Below are positions 27,395 to 37,162 of a stretch of DNA of 64,000 bases, piece after piece. The translations under genes were made by a program, and so were the position numbers. The stretch comes from Actinoplanes sandaracinus (GTDB taxonomy: Bacteria > Actinomycetota > Actinomycetes > Mycobacteriales > Micromonosporaceae), in NCBI RefSeq assembly GCF_030009775.1, contig NZ_JASCTH010000009.1:124001-188000 (forward strand). The letters run 5' to 3'. Numbering within the stretch: the first letter of the stretch is position 1; each line of letters starts with the position of its first letter. The notes beneath the pieces are model-generated. The model was not told where the DNA came from. It did no database searches and saw only the letters and a program-made list of their open reading frames with translations.

Positions 27395-27583
27395 ATGGGT
27401 GATTTTCTGAACAAGGCGAAGAGTTTCGCGGACCAGCACGACGAGCAGGTCGACCAGGGCTTGGAGAAGGCCGGCGACCAGATCGACGAGCGGACCGGCA
27501 ACAAGTATTCCGAGCAGGTCGACCGGGGCGTGGACGAGGCGCAGAAGCGCACCGGGGAGGGCGACACCGTTCCGCGTTCATGA
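27395..27583 (+). CDS. Small charged protein of the MT0933-antitoxin family
   Basis: A 62-residue, highly charged protein with repeated D/E-Q-V-D patterns (DEQVDQGLEKAGDQIDERTG and SEQVDRGVDEAQKRTG), as in the MT0933/Rv0909 antitoxin family. It starts in a 150-base gap divergent from the AAA+ gene and 27 bases before the GH15 gene. In M. tuberculosis the partner toxin is an adjacent SRPBCC protein; none is adjacent here, so the antitoxin label is doubtful. It may be a stress-related disordered protein. Confidence 0.75.
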   Translation: MGDFLNKAKSFADQHDEQVDQGLEKAGDQIDERTGNKYSEQVDRGVDEAQKRTGEGDTVPRS

Positions 27584-27609
27584 CCCGCTCGGCGGGGTAA
27601 CAACAAGTC

Positions 27610-29409
<1,800 letters not shown>

Positions 29410-29443
29410 GCAAATCCGCTGGATCCCGGGCGGGAGGCTTTGC

Positions 29444-29449
29444 CAGGCT
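29444..29449 (+). promoter_or_regulatory. -10 element of leaderless methyltransferase gene
   Basis: CAGGCT, 6 bases before GTG 29456. Confidence 0.45.
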
Positions 29450-29455
29450 GTCGTC

Positions 29456-30262
29456 GTGGACCAGAAGATCGCGGAGATAGTCAGCTTCTACACCGGTTAC
29501 GACGAGGCCGGCCGGCTGGACCGACGGCCCTCGTTCCAGTTGGAGCGGATCCGCACCATGGAGTTGCTGGAACAGCATCTGCCGCCGGCGCCGGCGTCCA
29601 TCTTGGACGTGGGCGGCGGCCCGGGGGCCTATGCCCGTCCTCTGCTCGCGGCCGGCTATCAGGTGCGGCTCGTGGACCTGGTGCCCGCGCACGTCGAGCA
29701 GGCCCGGGCCGGGCAGCCGCCGATCGACGCCGTGGTCGGCGACGCCCGTGAGCTGCCCGCGCCGGACCACGCCCACGACGCCACACTGCTACTCGGGCCG
29801 CTCTATCACCTGCAGCACCGCGACGACCGGGTGCGGGCGCTGCGCGAGGCGGTGCGGGTGACGCGGCCGGGCGGGGTGGTGGTGGCCGCGGCGATCTCCC
29901 GGTTCGCCGGGCCGGTCGACTTCGCCGTCACCGGGCGGCTCACTCCCGCGATCGTCGAGGAGACCCGGCAGATCCTCACCGACGGCATCAACCTTCCCGG
30001 GCTGGGGTTCACGCACGCGTACTTCCACCGGGTCGCGGACCTGATCGCCGAGTGCCGGGAGGCCGGGCTGACCGGCATCGTGGTGCACGGCGTCGAGGGC
30101 CCGGCGTGGGCGGCCGCCGAGGCCGCCGCCGGCACCCCGGACGGGCAGGTGGTCTTCGACGGGGCGCTGAAGCTGGCCCGGGTCTGCGGCGCCGACTCGG
30201 AGATCGTCGCCGCCAGCGCCCATCTGCTGGTGACCGCCACCACCGGACAGAGTGGCCGGTAG
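29456..30262 (+). CDS. Class I SAM-dependent methyltransferase
   Basis: Methyltransferase of 268 residues. Motif I is plain (ILDVGGGPGAYARPLLAAGY), followed by the acidic ribose-binding residue in RLVDLVPAHVEQA, and the post-II region TLLLGPLYHLQHRDDRVRALREAVRVTRPGG typical of the Methyltransf_11/25 group. The remaining C-terminal third is presumably the substrate cap. GTG 29456 follows a leaderless -10. The substrate is unknown and the neighbours give no pathway. Confidence 0.88.
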   Translation: MDQKIAEIVSFYTGYDEAGRLDRRPSFQLERIRTMELLEQHLPPAPASILDVGGGPGAYARPLLAAGYQVRLVDLVPAHVEQARAGQPPIDAVVGDARELPAPDHAHDATLLLGPLYHLQHRDDRVRALREAVRVTRPGGVVVAAAISRFAGPVDFAVTGRLTPAIVEETRQILTDGINLPGLGFTHAYFHRVADLIAECREAGLTGIVVHGVEGPAWAAAEAAAGTPDGQVVFDGALKLARVCGADSEIVAASAHLLVTATTGQSGR

Positions 30263-30298
30263 AGAAGTCCGGGCGGTGACGTGAGGTGCCCGCGGTGG

Positions 30299-30304
30299 CA
30301 GGAT
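30299..30304 (+). promoter_or_regulatory. -10 element of leaderless hypothetical gene
   Basis: CAGGAT, 6 bases before ATG 30311; a weak -35 (GTGACG) lies 17 bases further upstream. Confidence 0.5.
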
Positions 30305-30310
30305 GTCGGC

Positions 30311-30868
30311 ATGCTGGTCGTGTTCGCGCACAGCACCGCCGGGCCCACGGTCGCCACGCTGCACCGAGCGGACGGGGTGGTCCTGCAGCTGCCCGGTTAC
30401 GACCGGGCCTACCGGGTGCCGCACGACCTGGCGCACTTCGCCACCGAGCGGGCGTTCGAGATGTCCGGCGGGGTGTTCGGGTCGATCGCGGCCGGGGCGG
30501 TGTTCGCCACCATGCGGGTGCTCAGCGGCCGGCCCCGCCATGACGCGGCGGCCCGCAGCAAACGCGTCCTGGACGCCAACAAGCTGAGCCTCAACCGGGC
30601 CGAGGTGATCGCCGGGATGATCCACCACGCGGTGGAGACGGGCGTTCCGGAGCAGGCGCCGGCCCTGGTCCGCAAGGCCTGGGGCGCGCTGGAGACGGGC
30701 GAGCTGCCGTGGGCCGACGATCGGATCACCGAGGCGGTCCGTGCCCTGTCCGAGCTGGCCGTCGACTTCGAGGCCGCCGGCACGGTCCGCGTCACCTGGC
30801 CGGCTCATCTCATCGCGACGCCTCCCCCACCCCGGGGCATCCGGCGCGGTCGCCGCGGCCGCACCTGA
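30311..30868 (+). CDS. Conserved-looking hypothetical protein
   Basis: I cannot name this 185-residue protein. It opens with short beta strands, then PHDLAHFATERAFEMSGGVFGSIAAGAVFATM, a segment that I recall from uncharacterised actinobacterial proteins, and continues with mostly helical sequence ending in an Arg-rich tail (RGIRRGRRGRT). No signal peptide or strong membrane helix is seen. The leaderless start at 30311 is preferred over GTG 30281. Confidence 0.7.
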   Translation: MLVVFAHSTAGPTVATLHRADGVVLQLPGYDRAYRVPHDLAHFATERAFEMSGGVFGSIAAGAVFATMRVLSGRPRHDAAARSKRVLDANKLSLNRAEVIAGMIHHAVETGVPEQAPALVRKAWGALETGELPWADDRITEAVRALSELAVDFEAAGTVRVTWPAHLIATPPPPRGIRRGRRGRT

Positions 30869-31104
30869 GAGACCCTTTCCGGTACGGCCACGAACAGGCC
30901 GGACGGGCACTCCTCGCGACGTCACCCGGGGCCGGGGCCGCGGCGCCGCCGCCGGGCGGATCCGGCGCGGGACGGCGGCGGGTCCGGGCGGCGGATCCCG
31001 GCGGCGGATCCCGGCGGCGGGTCCCGGTCGCGGCAGGCGCGGCAGCCGCGGATCGCCCGGCGTCAACGGGCGTCGCGGGGTGCCCGGCGGCACAGCGCCC
31101 GGTG
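30869..31104. other. GC-rich intergenic region
   Basis: Gap between convergent genes, packed with CGGCGGATCCCGG-type repeats at about 30985-31025. No gene or clean terminator is seen. Confidence 0.5.
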
Positions 31105-31527
31105 TCAGCGGGCGGCGCGGGAGGCCCGGCGGCGCAGGAGGCGGCGGACCTTCCGGATCAGCTCGACGGCGCCCAGGGCCAGGAGCAGGCCGCCGATGAC
31201 GCGCTGCCAGAGCGGCCGGTCCTCGGTGAGGACGCCCATCAGCCCGGCGCCGATCATCAGGGCCGGCCACCACCAGCGGCCGTCCTCGTCGTCGTCCGTG
31301 GCCGCCTGGCGGAACGGGTCCCGGCCGATGGCGTCACGGGCGGCGTCCCGCAGGCGGATCCGGCTGAACTCGCCGTCGCGCGCCGAGGCGCCGGCCGCGT
31401 CGAGGACCGGGCGGAGGCGGTCCAGTTCGGCGGGGGTGAGCACGGCTTCGAGGGGCCGGGGCCCGGCGTCGAGGACGACCAGGACCGCCCGTCCCAGTGG
31501 CGCCGATCGCCACCCGTCGTCGCTCAT
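31105..31527 (-). CDS. Hypothetical protein with C-terminal membrane segments
   Basis: A 140-residue protein of no recognised family. The first 80 residues are soluble and charged, with a run of acidic residues (TDDDEDGRWWW) before two hydrophobic stretches (ALMIGAGLMGVL and VIGGLLLALGAVELI) and a strongly basic end, consistent with a short hairpin in the membrane and cytoplasmic termini. Confidence 0.65.
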   Translation of the reverse strand: MSDDGWRSAPLGRAVLVVLDAGPRPLEAVLTPAELDRLRPVLDAAGASARDGEFSRIRLRDAARDAIGRDPFRQAATDDDEDGRWWWPALMIGAGLMGVLTEDRPLWQRVIGGLLLALGAVELIRKVRRLLRRRASRAAR

Positions 31528-31752
31528 CGCACCTCCGTTTCGAGTCGGCCCCGGGCACGATCGTCCGGCGGCGCACCGAACCTATCGTGGACCGGCGAGC
31601 GACCGGCGAGCGACCGGCGCGGATCCTCCGGCATGCGACACCCTCGGCGTTCGCGGGCGTGGAGGTCCCGGTGAGCACGGGACCGACGCCACATCGACGG
31701 ACAAGGACCATGCCGATCAATCGGTACGCCGTCGAGCGGCGGGATTTTCTGC

Positions 31753-31758
31753 GAGGAT
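31753..31758 (+). promoter_or_regulatory. -10 element of leaderless SRPBCC gene
   Basis: GAGGAT, 6 bases before GTG 31765. Confidence 0.45.
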
Positions 31759-31764
31759 GCCGGG

Positions 31765-32163
31765 GTGACTTCCGCATCCCGCTACCTCAGCGAGCGCATC
31801 GCCCGGCCGGCCGGCGCGGTGTACGAGTTCACGGTCGACCCGGCCAACCTGCCCCGCTGGGCGTCGGGCCTGGCCACGACGGTGGCGAAAGAGGGCGACC
31901 GCTGGCTCATCGGTGACGACGGTGCGGAGATCGTGTTCGCCCCGCACAACGACCTGGGCGTGCTCGACCACTGGGTGCGGCTCACCGACGGCGGCGAGGT
32001 GTACTCACCGATGCGGGTCATCCCGGACGGCGACGGCTCGGAGATCGTGTTCACTTTGCGGCGGGCGCCCGGCATGACCGACGAGGAGTTCGACCGCGAC
32101 GAGGACCTGGTCTCGGCCGACCTGACCCGCCTGAAGGAGATCCTGGAGTCCGCGAGCGCCTGA
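31765..32163 (+). CDS. SRPBCC family protein
   Basis: A 132-residue START/polyketide-cyclase-like fold. It begins with the usual strand and helix (SERIARPAGAVYEFTVDPANLPRWASGL), then repeated strands around a central cavity and a long C-terminal helix (DLVSADLTRLKEILESASA). Such proteins bind a hydrophobic ligand; some act as cyclases or as toxins of the Rv0910 type. It is followed closely by a LysE exporter gene that has its own -10 sequence. Ligand unknown. Confidence 0.82.
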   Translation: MTSASRYLSERIARPAGAVYEFTVDPANLPRWASGLATTVAKEGDRWLIGDDGAEIVFAPHNDLGVLDHWVRLTDGGEVYSPMRVIPDGDGSEIVFTLRRAPGMTDEEFDRDEDLVSADLTRLKEILESASA

Positions 32164-32193
32164 TTGGCTCTTTCGGCCGGTGGCGCCCGCACG

Positions 32194-32199
32194 AAGACT
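32194..32199 (+). promoter_or_regulatory. -10 element of leaderless LysE gene
   Basis: AAGACT, 6 bases before GTG 32206. Confidence 0.45.
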
Positions 32200-32205
32200 G
32201 GCCAC

Positions 32206-32850
32206 GTGGTCACGCTGTCATCAGTCCTCGCCGTCTCCGCGGTCGCCCTCGGCATGGTTCTCACCCCGGGGCCGAACATGATGTACCTGGTCTCCCGGAG
32301 CATCACGCAGGGGCGCCGGGCCGGCATCGTGTCGCTGGCCGGGGTGGCGCTGGGCTTCCTGGTCTATCTGACCGCCACCAACCTGGGGCTCTCGGTCATC
32401 TTCGTGGCCGTGCCGGAGCTGTACCAGGCGATCAAACTGGCCGGCGCGGCCTATCTCGCGTGGCTGGCGTGGAAGACGCTCCGGCCCGGCGGCGTCTCGG
32501 TCTTCGATCCGCGCCCCCTGGACCCCGACTCGCCGCGGCGGCTGTTCATGATGGGGCTGCTCACCAACCTGCTCAACCCCAAGGCGGCGGTGATGTACCT
32601 GTCGCTGATCCCGCAGTTCGTGCGGCCGTCGGAGGGCAACGTGATGGTGCAGGGGTTCCTGCTCGGCGGGGTGCAGCTCGCGGTCAGCATGGCGGTGAAT
32701 CTGACGATCGTGCTGGCGGCCGGCGGCATCGCGGTGTTCCTCGCCCGGCGCCCCACCTGGCTGCGCGTCCAGCGTTACCTGATGGGCACCGTGCTCGGCG
32801 TCATCGCGGTCAAGCTCGCCACCGACCGCGGGCGCCCGGCCGTCGTCTGA
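32206..32850 (+). CDS. LysE/RhtB family amino-acid exporter
   Basis: Six-helix exporter of about 214 residues. The signature of the family, MVLTPGPNMMYLVSRSITQGRRAG, is in the first helices, and the LLTNLLNPKAAVMYLSLIPQF motif is in the middle. Members export amino acids such as threonine, homoserine or lysine. The frame opens at 32164, but GTG 32206 has AAGACT six bases upstream and gives the usual family length. It is followed by a strong terminator. Confidence 0.9.
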   Translation: MVTLSSVLAVSAVALGMVLTPGPNMMYLVSRSITQGRRAGIVSLAGVALGFLVYLTATNLGLSVIFVAVPELYQAIKLAGAAYLAWLAWKTLRPGGVSVFDPRPLDPDSPRRLFMMGLLTNLLNPKAAVMYLSLIPQFVRPSEGNVMVQGFLLGGVQLAVSMAVNLTIVLAAGGIAVFLARRPTWLRVQRYLMGTVLGVIAVKLATDRGRPAVV

Positions 32851-32994
32851 GACCACCGGGCCGCGGCACCTGAGGCCCGCGAGAGAGATCCAGGTCACAC
32901 TCGGGCAACCTTCCCCGGCTCGTCGGCCACCAGTTGATCGACGCGGTTTCCGCTGTAGCGGCGCCGGGGGCCCGCCAGCTCCCGGCGTCGCGGG

Positions 32995-33042
32995 CGAAGG
33001 CTCCGCCCGTCCCTCCCGCCAGGGGGACGGGCGGGGCCTTCG
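32995..33042. terminator. Strong hairpin terminator after the LysE gene
   Basis: Nineteen-base arms (32995-33013 and 33024-33042) pair with one mismatch around a 10-base loop. It ends the LysE transcript, or could act as an attenuator of the ABC importer whose start is 230 bases on. I saw no riboswitch motif in 32851-33271. Confidence 0.7.
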
Positions 33043-33271
33043 TCATGTCCGGCGCGCAGCGGGCGCACCCGGCGGACCGTCCGGATGTAACAGTCAGCCA
33101 ACGACCGCTTTCGATCACAGCCGCACCGTGGAAAAGTGCTGGGGGACCCCGGCGACGCCACGGGAGCCGAATTCGCCGTCAGGCCTCCCGCCGTACGCCT
33201 CTCCTCCACCCGGCACTTTCATGATCCACCCAGCGCGCACCGGTTGCGGTGAGCGCAGAAGGAGGAACACA

Positions 33272-34393
33272 GTGCGCACCCTTGCCCGCTCCGCGGCCGC
33301 CACCCTGACCGCCACCGCCATAGTCGCTCTGGCCAGTGCCTGCTCGCCGCCGGAGAAGAAGACGGAGTCCGCCGCCGGCGGCGCCGCCACCGCCACCAGC
33401 GCCGCCGACCTCGGCGGCCTGGACGCCCTGATCGCCGCGGCCAAGAAGGAGGGTCAGCTCAACGTCATCGCCCTGCCCCCGGACTGGGCCAACTACGGCG
33501 AGATCATCAAGACGTTCGGCACCAAGTACGGCATCAAGGTCAACTCGGCGCAGCCGGACGGCTCCAGCCAGGACGAGATCAATGCCGCCGACCAGCTCAA
33601 GGGCCAGGACATCGCACCGGACGTGTTCGACCTGGGCGCCTCGGTGGCGGCCGCGAACGTGGCGAAGTTCGCGCCGTACAAGGTCTCCACCTTCGACGAG
33701 ATCCCGGCCACGCTGAAGGACCCGAACGGCGCGTGGGTCAACGACTACGGCGGCTACATGTCGATCGGCTACGACAGCGCGAAGGTGCCGGCCCCCACCA
33801 GCGTCGCCGACCTGCTGAAGGCCGACTACAAGGGCAAGGTCGCGCTCAACGGCGACCCCACCCAGGCCGGCGCGGCGTTCGGTGGGGTGCAGATGGCCTC
33901 GCTGGCGAACGGCGGCACCGTCGAGGACATCAAGCCCGGCGTCGACTTCTTCGCCGACCTGAAGAAGGCCGGGAACTTCCTGCCGGTCGACCCCAGCCCG
34001 ACCACCATCGAGTCCGGCCAGACCCCGGTCGTCTTCGACTGGGACTACCTGAACGCCTCGCAGTCGAAGAAGCTCCCCAGTTGGAAGGTGTTCGTGCCGG
34101 CCGGCAGCGTGCTGGGCTCGTACTACGTGCAGGCGATCAACTCCGGCGCCCCGCACCCGGCCGCGGCCCGGCTGTGGCAGGAGTTCCTCTACTCCGACGA
34201 GGGCCAGAACCTGTGGCTCAAGGGCGGCGCCCGCCCGGTGCGCGCCGACGCGATGACGAAGGCCGGCACCATCGACGCGGCCGCGGCCGCCGCACTGCCC
34301 AAGGTGGAGGGCACCCCGGTGATCCCGACCGAGGCGCAGAACACCAAGGCCAAGCAGTACCTGTCCGCGAACTGGGCCAAGGCCATTGGCTGA
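33272..34393 (+). CDS. ABC importer substrate-binding lipoprotein, PotD/AfuA type
   Basis: Extracytoplasmic solute-binding lipoprotein of 373 residues: lipobox ALASAC in a typical signal peptide, then a family-1-like bilobal fold (KEGQLNVIALPPDWANYGEIIKTFGTKYGIKV near the start, DWDYLNASQSKKLPSW in the hinge region). The relatives bind polyamines, iron, thiamine or phosphonates; the substrate here cannot be told. AAGGAGG lies 6 bases before GTG 33272; the open frame upstream is not coding. It is the first of a four-gene importer operon with overlapping starts. Confidence 0.9.
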   Translation: MRTLARSAAATLTATAIVALASACSPPEKKTESAAGGAATATSAADLGGLDALIAAAKKEGQLNVIALPPDWANYGEIIKTFGTKYGIKVNSAQPDGSSQDEINAADQLKGQDIAPDVFDLGASVAAANVAKFAPYKVSTFDEIPATLKDPNGAWVNDYGGYMSIGYDSAKVPAPTSVADLLKADYKGKVALNGDPTQAGAAFGGVQMASLANGGTVEDIKPGVDFFADLKKAGNFLPVDPSPTTIESGQTPVVFDWDYLNASQSKKLPSWKVFVPAGSVLGSYYVQAINSGAPHPAAARLWQEFLYSDEGQNLWLKGGARPVRADAMTKAGTIDAAAAAALPKVEGTPVIPTEAQNTKAKQYLSANWAKAIG

Positions 34394-35282
34394 GATCACA
34401 CCGGCCACTCCGCAGCGCGTGGCCCGCCGGCCGCGCCTGCGGGGCGGCGCCCTGCTGGGCACGGTGCCGTTCTTCGCGTACGTCACGATCTTCCTGATCA
34501 TCCCGACGCTGGTCGTGGTAATCGGGGCGTTCACCGGTGACGGCGGGCGCGGATTCACGCTGGAGAACGTCCGGGCCCTCGGCGACGACCACATCGCCGC
34601 GGCGTTCGGCCGCAGCATCACCCTGTCCGCGTCCAGCGCGATCATCGGCGCGGTGCTCGGCGCGATCCTGGCGTACGCGCTGGTCACCGGAAAACCGGAC
34701 GGCCTGCTCCGGCGGGTGGTCACCGCCGCGGCGGGGGTGCTGGCGCAGTTCGGCGGCGTCACGCTGGCATTCGCGTTCCTGGCGACCATCGGGCTGTCCG
34801 GCTTCGTCACCCTCTGGCTCCAGGAGCACGGGCTCGACCCGTACGCGAACGGGGTCTGGCTGTTCGAGCTGCCGGGACTCACGCTCGTCTACACGTACTT
34901 CCAGATCCCGCTCATGGTGATCGTCTTCCTGCCGGCGTTGGACGGCATCCGGCCACAGTGGCGCGAGGCCGCGACGAGCCTGGGCGGCACCACCTGGCAG
35001 TACTGGACCCGGGTGGCCGGGCCGCTGCTGGCGCCCGCGTTCCTGGGCTCGACGCTGCTGCTGTTCGCCAACGCCTTCTCCGCGTACGCCACCGCCGCCG
35101 CCCTGGTCAGCCAGGGCAGCCCGATCGTCCCGCTGCAGATCCGTGGCGCACTGACCAGTGAGGTCGTCCTCGGCCAGGCCAACCTGGGCAAGGCGATGGC
35201 GCTCGGCATGGTGATCGTGGTGGCCGTGGTGATGGCCCTCTACTCCCTGCTCCAGAAGAGGACGGCGAAGTGGCTCGGGTAG
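34386..35282 (+). CDS. ABC importer permease 1
   Basis: Inner-membrane permease of 298 residues with six helices. The EAA loop that docks the ATPase reads REAATSLGGTTWQYWTRVAGPLL. It begins at TTG 34386, overlapping the end of the binding-protein gene by 8 bases, with AAGG a few bases upstream. Together with the next gene it forms a heterodimeric channel of the spermidine/thiamine/iron permease type. Confidence 0.9.
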   Translation: MAEITPATPQRVARRPRLRGGALLGTVPFFAYVTIFLIIPTLVVVIGAFTGDGGRGFTLENVRALGDDHIAAAFGRSITLSASSAIIGAVLGAILAYALVTGKPDGLLRRVVTAAAGVLAQFGGVTLAFAFLATIGLSGFVTLWLQEHGLDPYANGVWLFELPGLTLVYTYFQIPLMVIVFLPALDGIRPQWREAATSLGGTTWQYWTRVAGPLLAPAFLGSTLLLFANAFSAYATAAALVSQGSPIVPLQIRGALTSEVVLGQANLGKAMALGMVIVVAVVMALYSLLQKRTAKWLG

Positions 35283-36034
35283 CTTTCCGCTGGACCGTGC
35301 TCGCGGTCTTCGGCGTCTTCTTCCTGCTGCCGCTGGTCGCCATGGCCGAGTTCAGCGCCCGCGACGAGAAGACCTGGCCGCTGCTGCTGGACTGGCCGCG
35401 ACTGAGCGCCGAGTACCCGGGACTGGCCGAGGGCATCCTCTCGTCGCTCGGTCAGGCGGCGCTGACCGCGCTGCTCATGCTGGTGCTGCTGGTGCCGACC
35501 GCGATCTGGGTGCGCCTGCGGCTGCCCGGGCTGCGGCCCCTGGTCGAGTTCCTGTGCCTGCTGCCGCTGACCATCCCGGCGATCGTCCTGGTCGTCGGCC
35601 TGGCCCCGGTGTACGCGTGGGTCAACTACCTGATCGGCGGCTCCTCGCAGACCCTGGTCCTCGCCTACACGGTCCTGGTCCTGCCGTACGCCTACCGCGC
35701 GATCGACACCGGCCTGTCCGCGATCGACGTGAAGACCCTGGCCGAGGCGGCCCGCGGTCTCGGCGCCGGCTGGGCCACGGTGATCTGGCGGGTGGTGCTG
35801 CCGAACATCCGCTCGGCGGTGCTCTCCGCGGCGTTCCTGACGGTCGCCCTGGTGCTGGGCGAGTTCACCATCGCCTCCCTGCTGCACCGCACCAACCTGC
35901 AGGTCGCCATCGAGGCCCTGGGCAAGAGCAGCGCCGGCGTCTCGGTGGCGGTCTCCCTGACCGCTCTGATGCTCGCGTTCGTCCTGCTGCTCGTGCTGTC
36001 GCTGGCGGGCTCCCCGAGGAAGGAAAGATCATGA
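35270..36034 (+). CDS. ABC importer permease 2
   Basis: Second permease, 254 residues and six helices, EAA loop AEAARGLGAGWATVIWRVVLPNI. GTG 35270 overlaps the first permease gene by 13 bases. Shorter than the first, as is common in heterodimers. Its stop overlaps the ATG of the ATPase gene (ATGA). Confidence 0.9.
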   Translation: MARVAFRWTVLAVFGVFFLLPLVAMAEFSARDEKTWPLLLDWPRLSAEYPGLAEGILSSLGQAALTALLMLVLLVPTAIWVRLRLPGLRPLVEFLCLLPLTIPAIVLVVGLAPVYAWVNYLIGGSSQTLVLAYTVLVLPYAYRAIDTGLSAIDVKTLAEAARGLGAGWATVIWRVVLPNIRSAVLSAAFLTVALVLGEFTIASLLHRTNLQVAIEALGKSSAGVSVAVSLTALMLAFVLLLVLSLAGSPRKERS

Positions 36035-37050
36035 CCGGCGTCGCCGTTCATCTCGACGGGCTGAGCCGCGCGTTCGGCAGCGTGCACGCCCTCGACGACC
36101 TGGACCTGTCGATCGAGCCGGGTGAGCTGGTCGCTCTGCTCGGCCCGTCCGGCTGCGGCAAGACCACCGCGCTGCGAATCCTCGCCGGCCTGGAGGAGGC
36201 GGACGCGGGCCGGGTGCTGGTCGGCGGGAAGGACGTCACGCGGCTGCCGGCGAACCGCCGGGACATGGGGATGGTGTTCCAGGCGTACAGTCTCTTCCCG
36301 CACCTGAACGCCCGGCAGAACGTCGAGTTCGGCCTGCGCCTGCGTCGTTCCCGAAAGGCGCCGGAGCGCGCCGCCGAGATGCTGGAGCTGGTCGGCCTGG
36401 GCGGCTTCGCGACCCGGTTCCCGAACCAGCTCTCCGGCGGGCAGCAGCAGCGGGTCGCGCTGGCCCGCGCGCTCGCGATCGAGCCGCGGGTGCTCCTGCT
36501 GGACGAGCCGCTGTCGGCGCTGGACGCCAAGGTTCGGGTGCAACTGCGCGACGAGATCCGCCGGATCCAGACCGAGGTCGGCACCACCACGCTGTTCGTG
36601 ACGCACGACCAGGAGGAGGCTCTCGCGATCGCCGACCGGGTCGGGGTGATGCGGGCCGGGAGGCTGGAGCAGCTGGCGTCGCCGTCCGAGGTCTACCTGC
36701 GGCCCGCGACCGCGTTCGTGGCCGATTTCGTCGGGCTCAGCAACCGGCTGCCCGGCATCGTCGAGGGTGCGACGATCGAGGTGTTCGGCAACCGGCTGCC
36801 GCTGGTCACGCCGCATGCCGCCGGTGCGGCGACCGCGCTGGTCCGCCCCGAGGCGATCGAGGTGTCCCCCGGCCCGGATGCCGGCGCCCGGGTCCTGACC
36901 AGTAGTTTCCTCGGCCCGCTGAGCCGAGTCACGGTGGCCGTCGGCGACCATCTGGTGGTCGCGCAGGTGCCGAGCGGGCGGCTGCCGGAGCTGACCCCGG
37001 GCACCTCGGTCCGGATCACGATCCAGCCGGTGGCGGTCGCCCTGGAATAG
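36031..37050 (+). CDS. ABC importer ATP-binding protein, PotA/FbpC type
   Basis: Importer ATPase of 339 residues: Walker A GPSGCGKTT, signature LSGGQQQR, Walker B VLLLDEP, switch His in FVTHDQ, and a C-terminal TOBE-like regulatory domain (LVRPEAIEVSPGPDAGARV, then SSFLGPLSRVTVAVG), which places it in the PotA/FbpC/MalK group. GAGGAAGG is the ribosome-binding site. It completes the binding protein-permease-permease-ATPase operon. The CebR-boxed cellulase gene follows 112 bases later but has its own control. Confidence 0.93.
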   Translation: MTGVAVHLDGLSRAFGSVHALDDLDLSIEPGELVALLGPSGCGKTTALRILAGLEEADAGRVLVGGKDVTRLPANRRDMGMVFQAYSLFPHLNARQNVEFGLRLRRSRKAPERAAEMLELVGLGGFATRFPNQLSGGQQQRVALARALAIEPRVLLLDEPLSALDAKVRVQLRDEIRRIQTEVGTTTLFVTHDQEEALAIADRVGVMRAGRLEQLASPSEVYLRPATAFVADFVGLSNRLPGIVEGATIEVFGNRLPLVTPHAAGAATALVRPEAIEVSPGPDAGARVLTSSFLGPLSRVTVAVGDHLVVAQVPSGRLPELTPGTSVRITIQPVAVALE

Positions 37051-37084
37051 ACGGGCTTTAACACAAGGGCTACAGTCGAAGACC

Positions 37085-37100
37085 CTGGGAGCGCTCCCAG
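37085..37100. promoter_or_regulatory. CebR-type operator upstream of the cellulase gene
   Basis: CTGGGAGCGCTCCCAG, containing the perfect 14-bp palindrome TGGGAGCGCTCCCA known as the CebR box. CebR is the LacI-family repressor of cellulose genes released by cellobiose; its gene is not in the window. The box lies 63 bases before the cellulase start. Confidence 0.85.
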
Positions 37101-37162
37101 CGCGGGTTCCCCCACCGTCGTCCCCCACGGCGGCCCGCGTCCATCCCCCCGAGGTGGTCTTC

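Noticed and set aside
31765..32163. SRPBCC protein as toxin partner of the small antitoxin-like protein at 27395
   Set aside because: It is 4 kb away with four genes between, and the fold is common; no support beyond family name.
32851..33271. Riboswitch before the ABC importer (thiamine type considered)
   Set aside because: The conserved TPP-box bases were not found; only a plain hairpin is visible.
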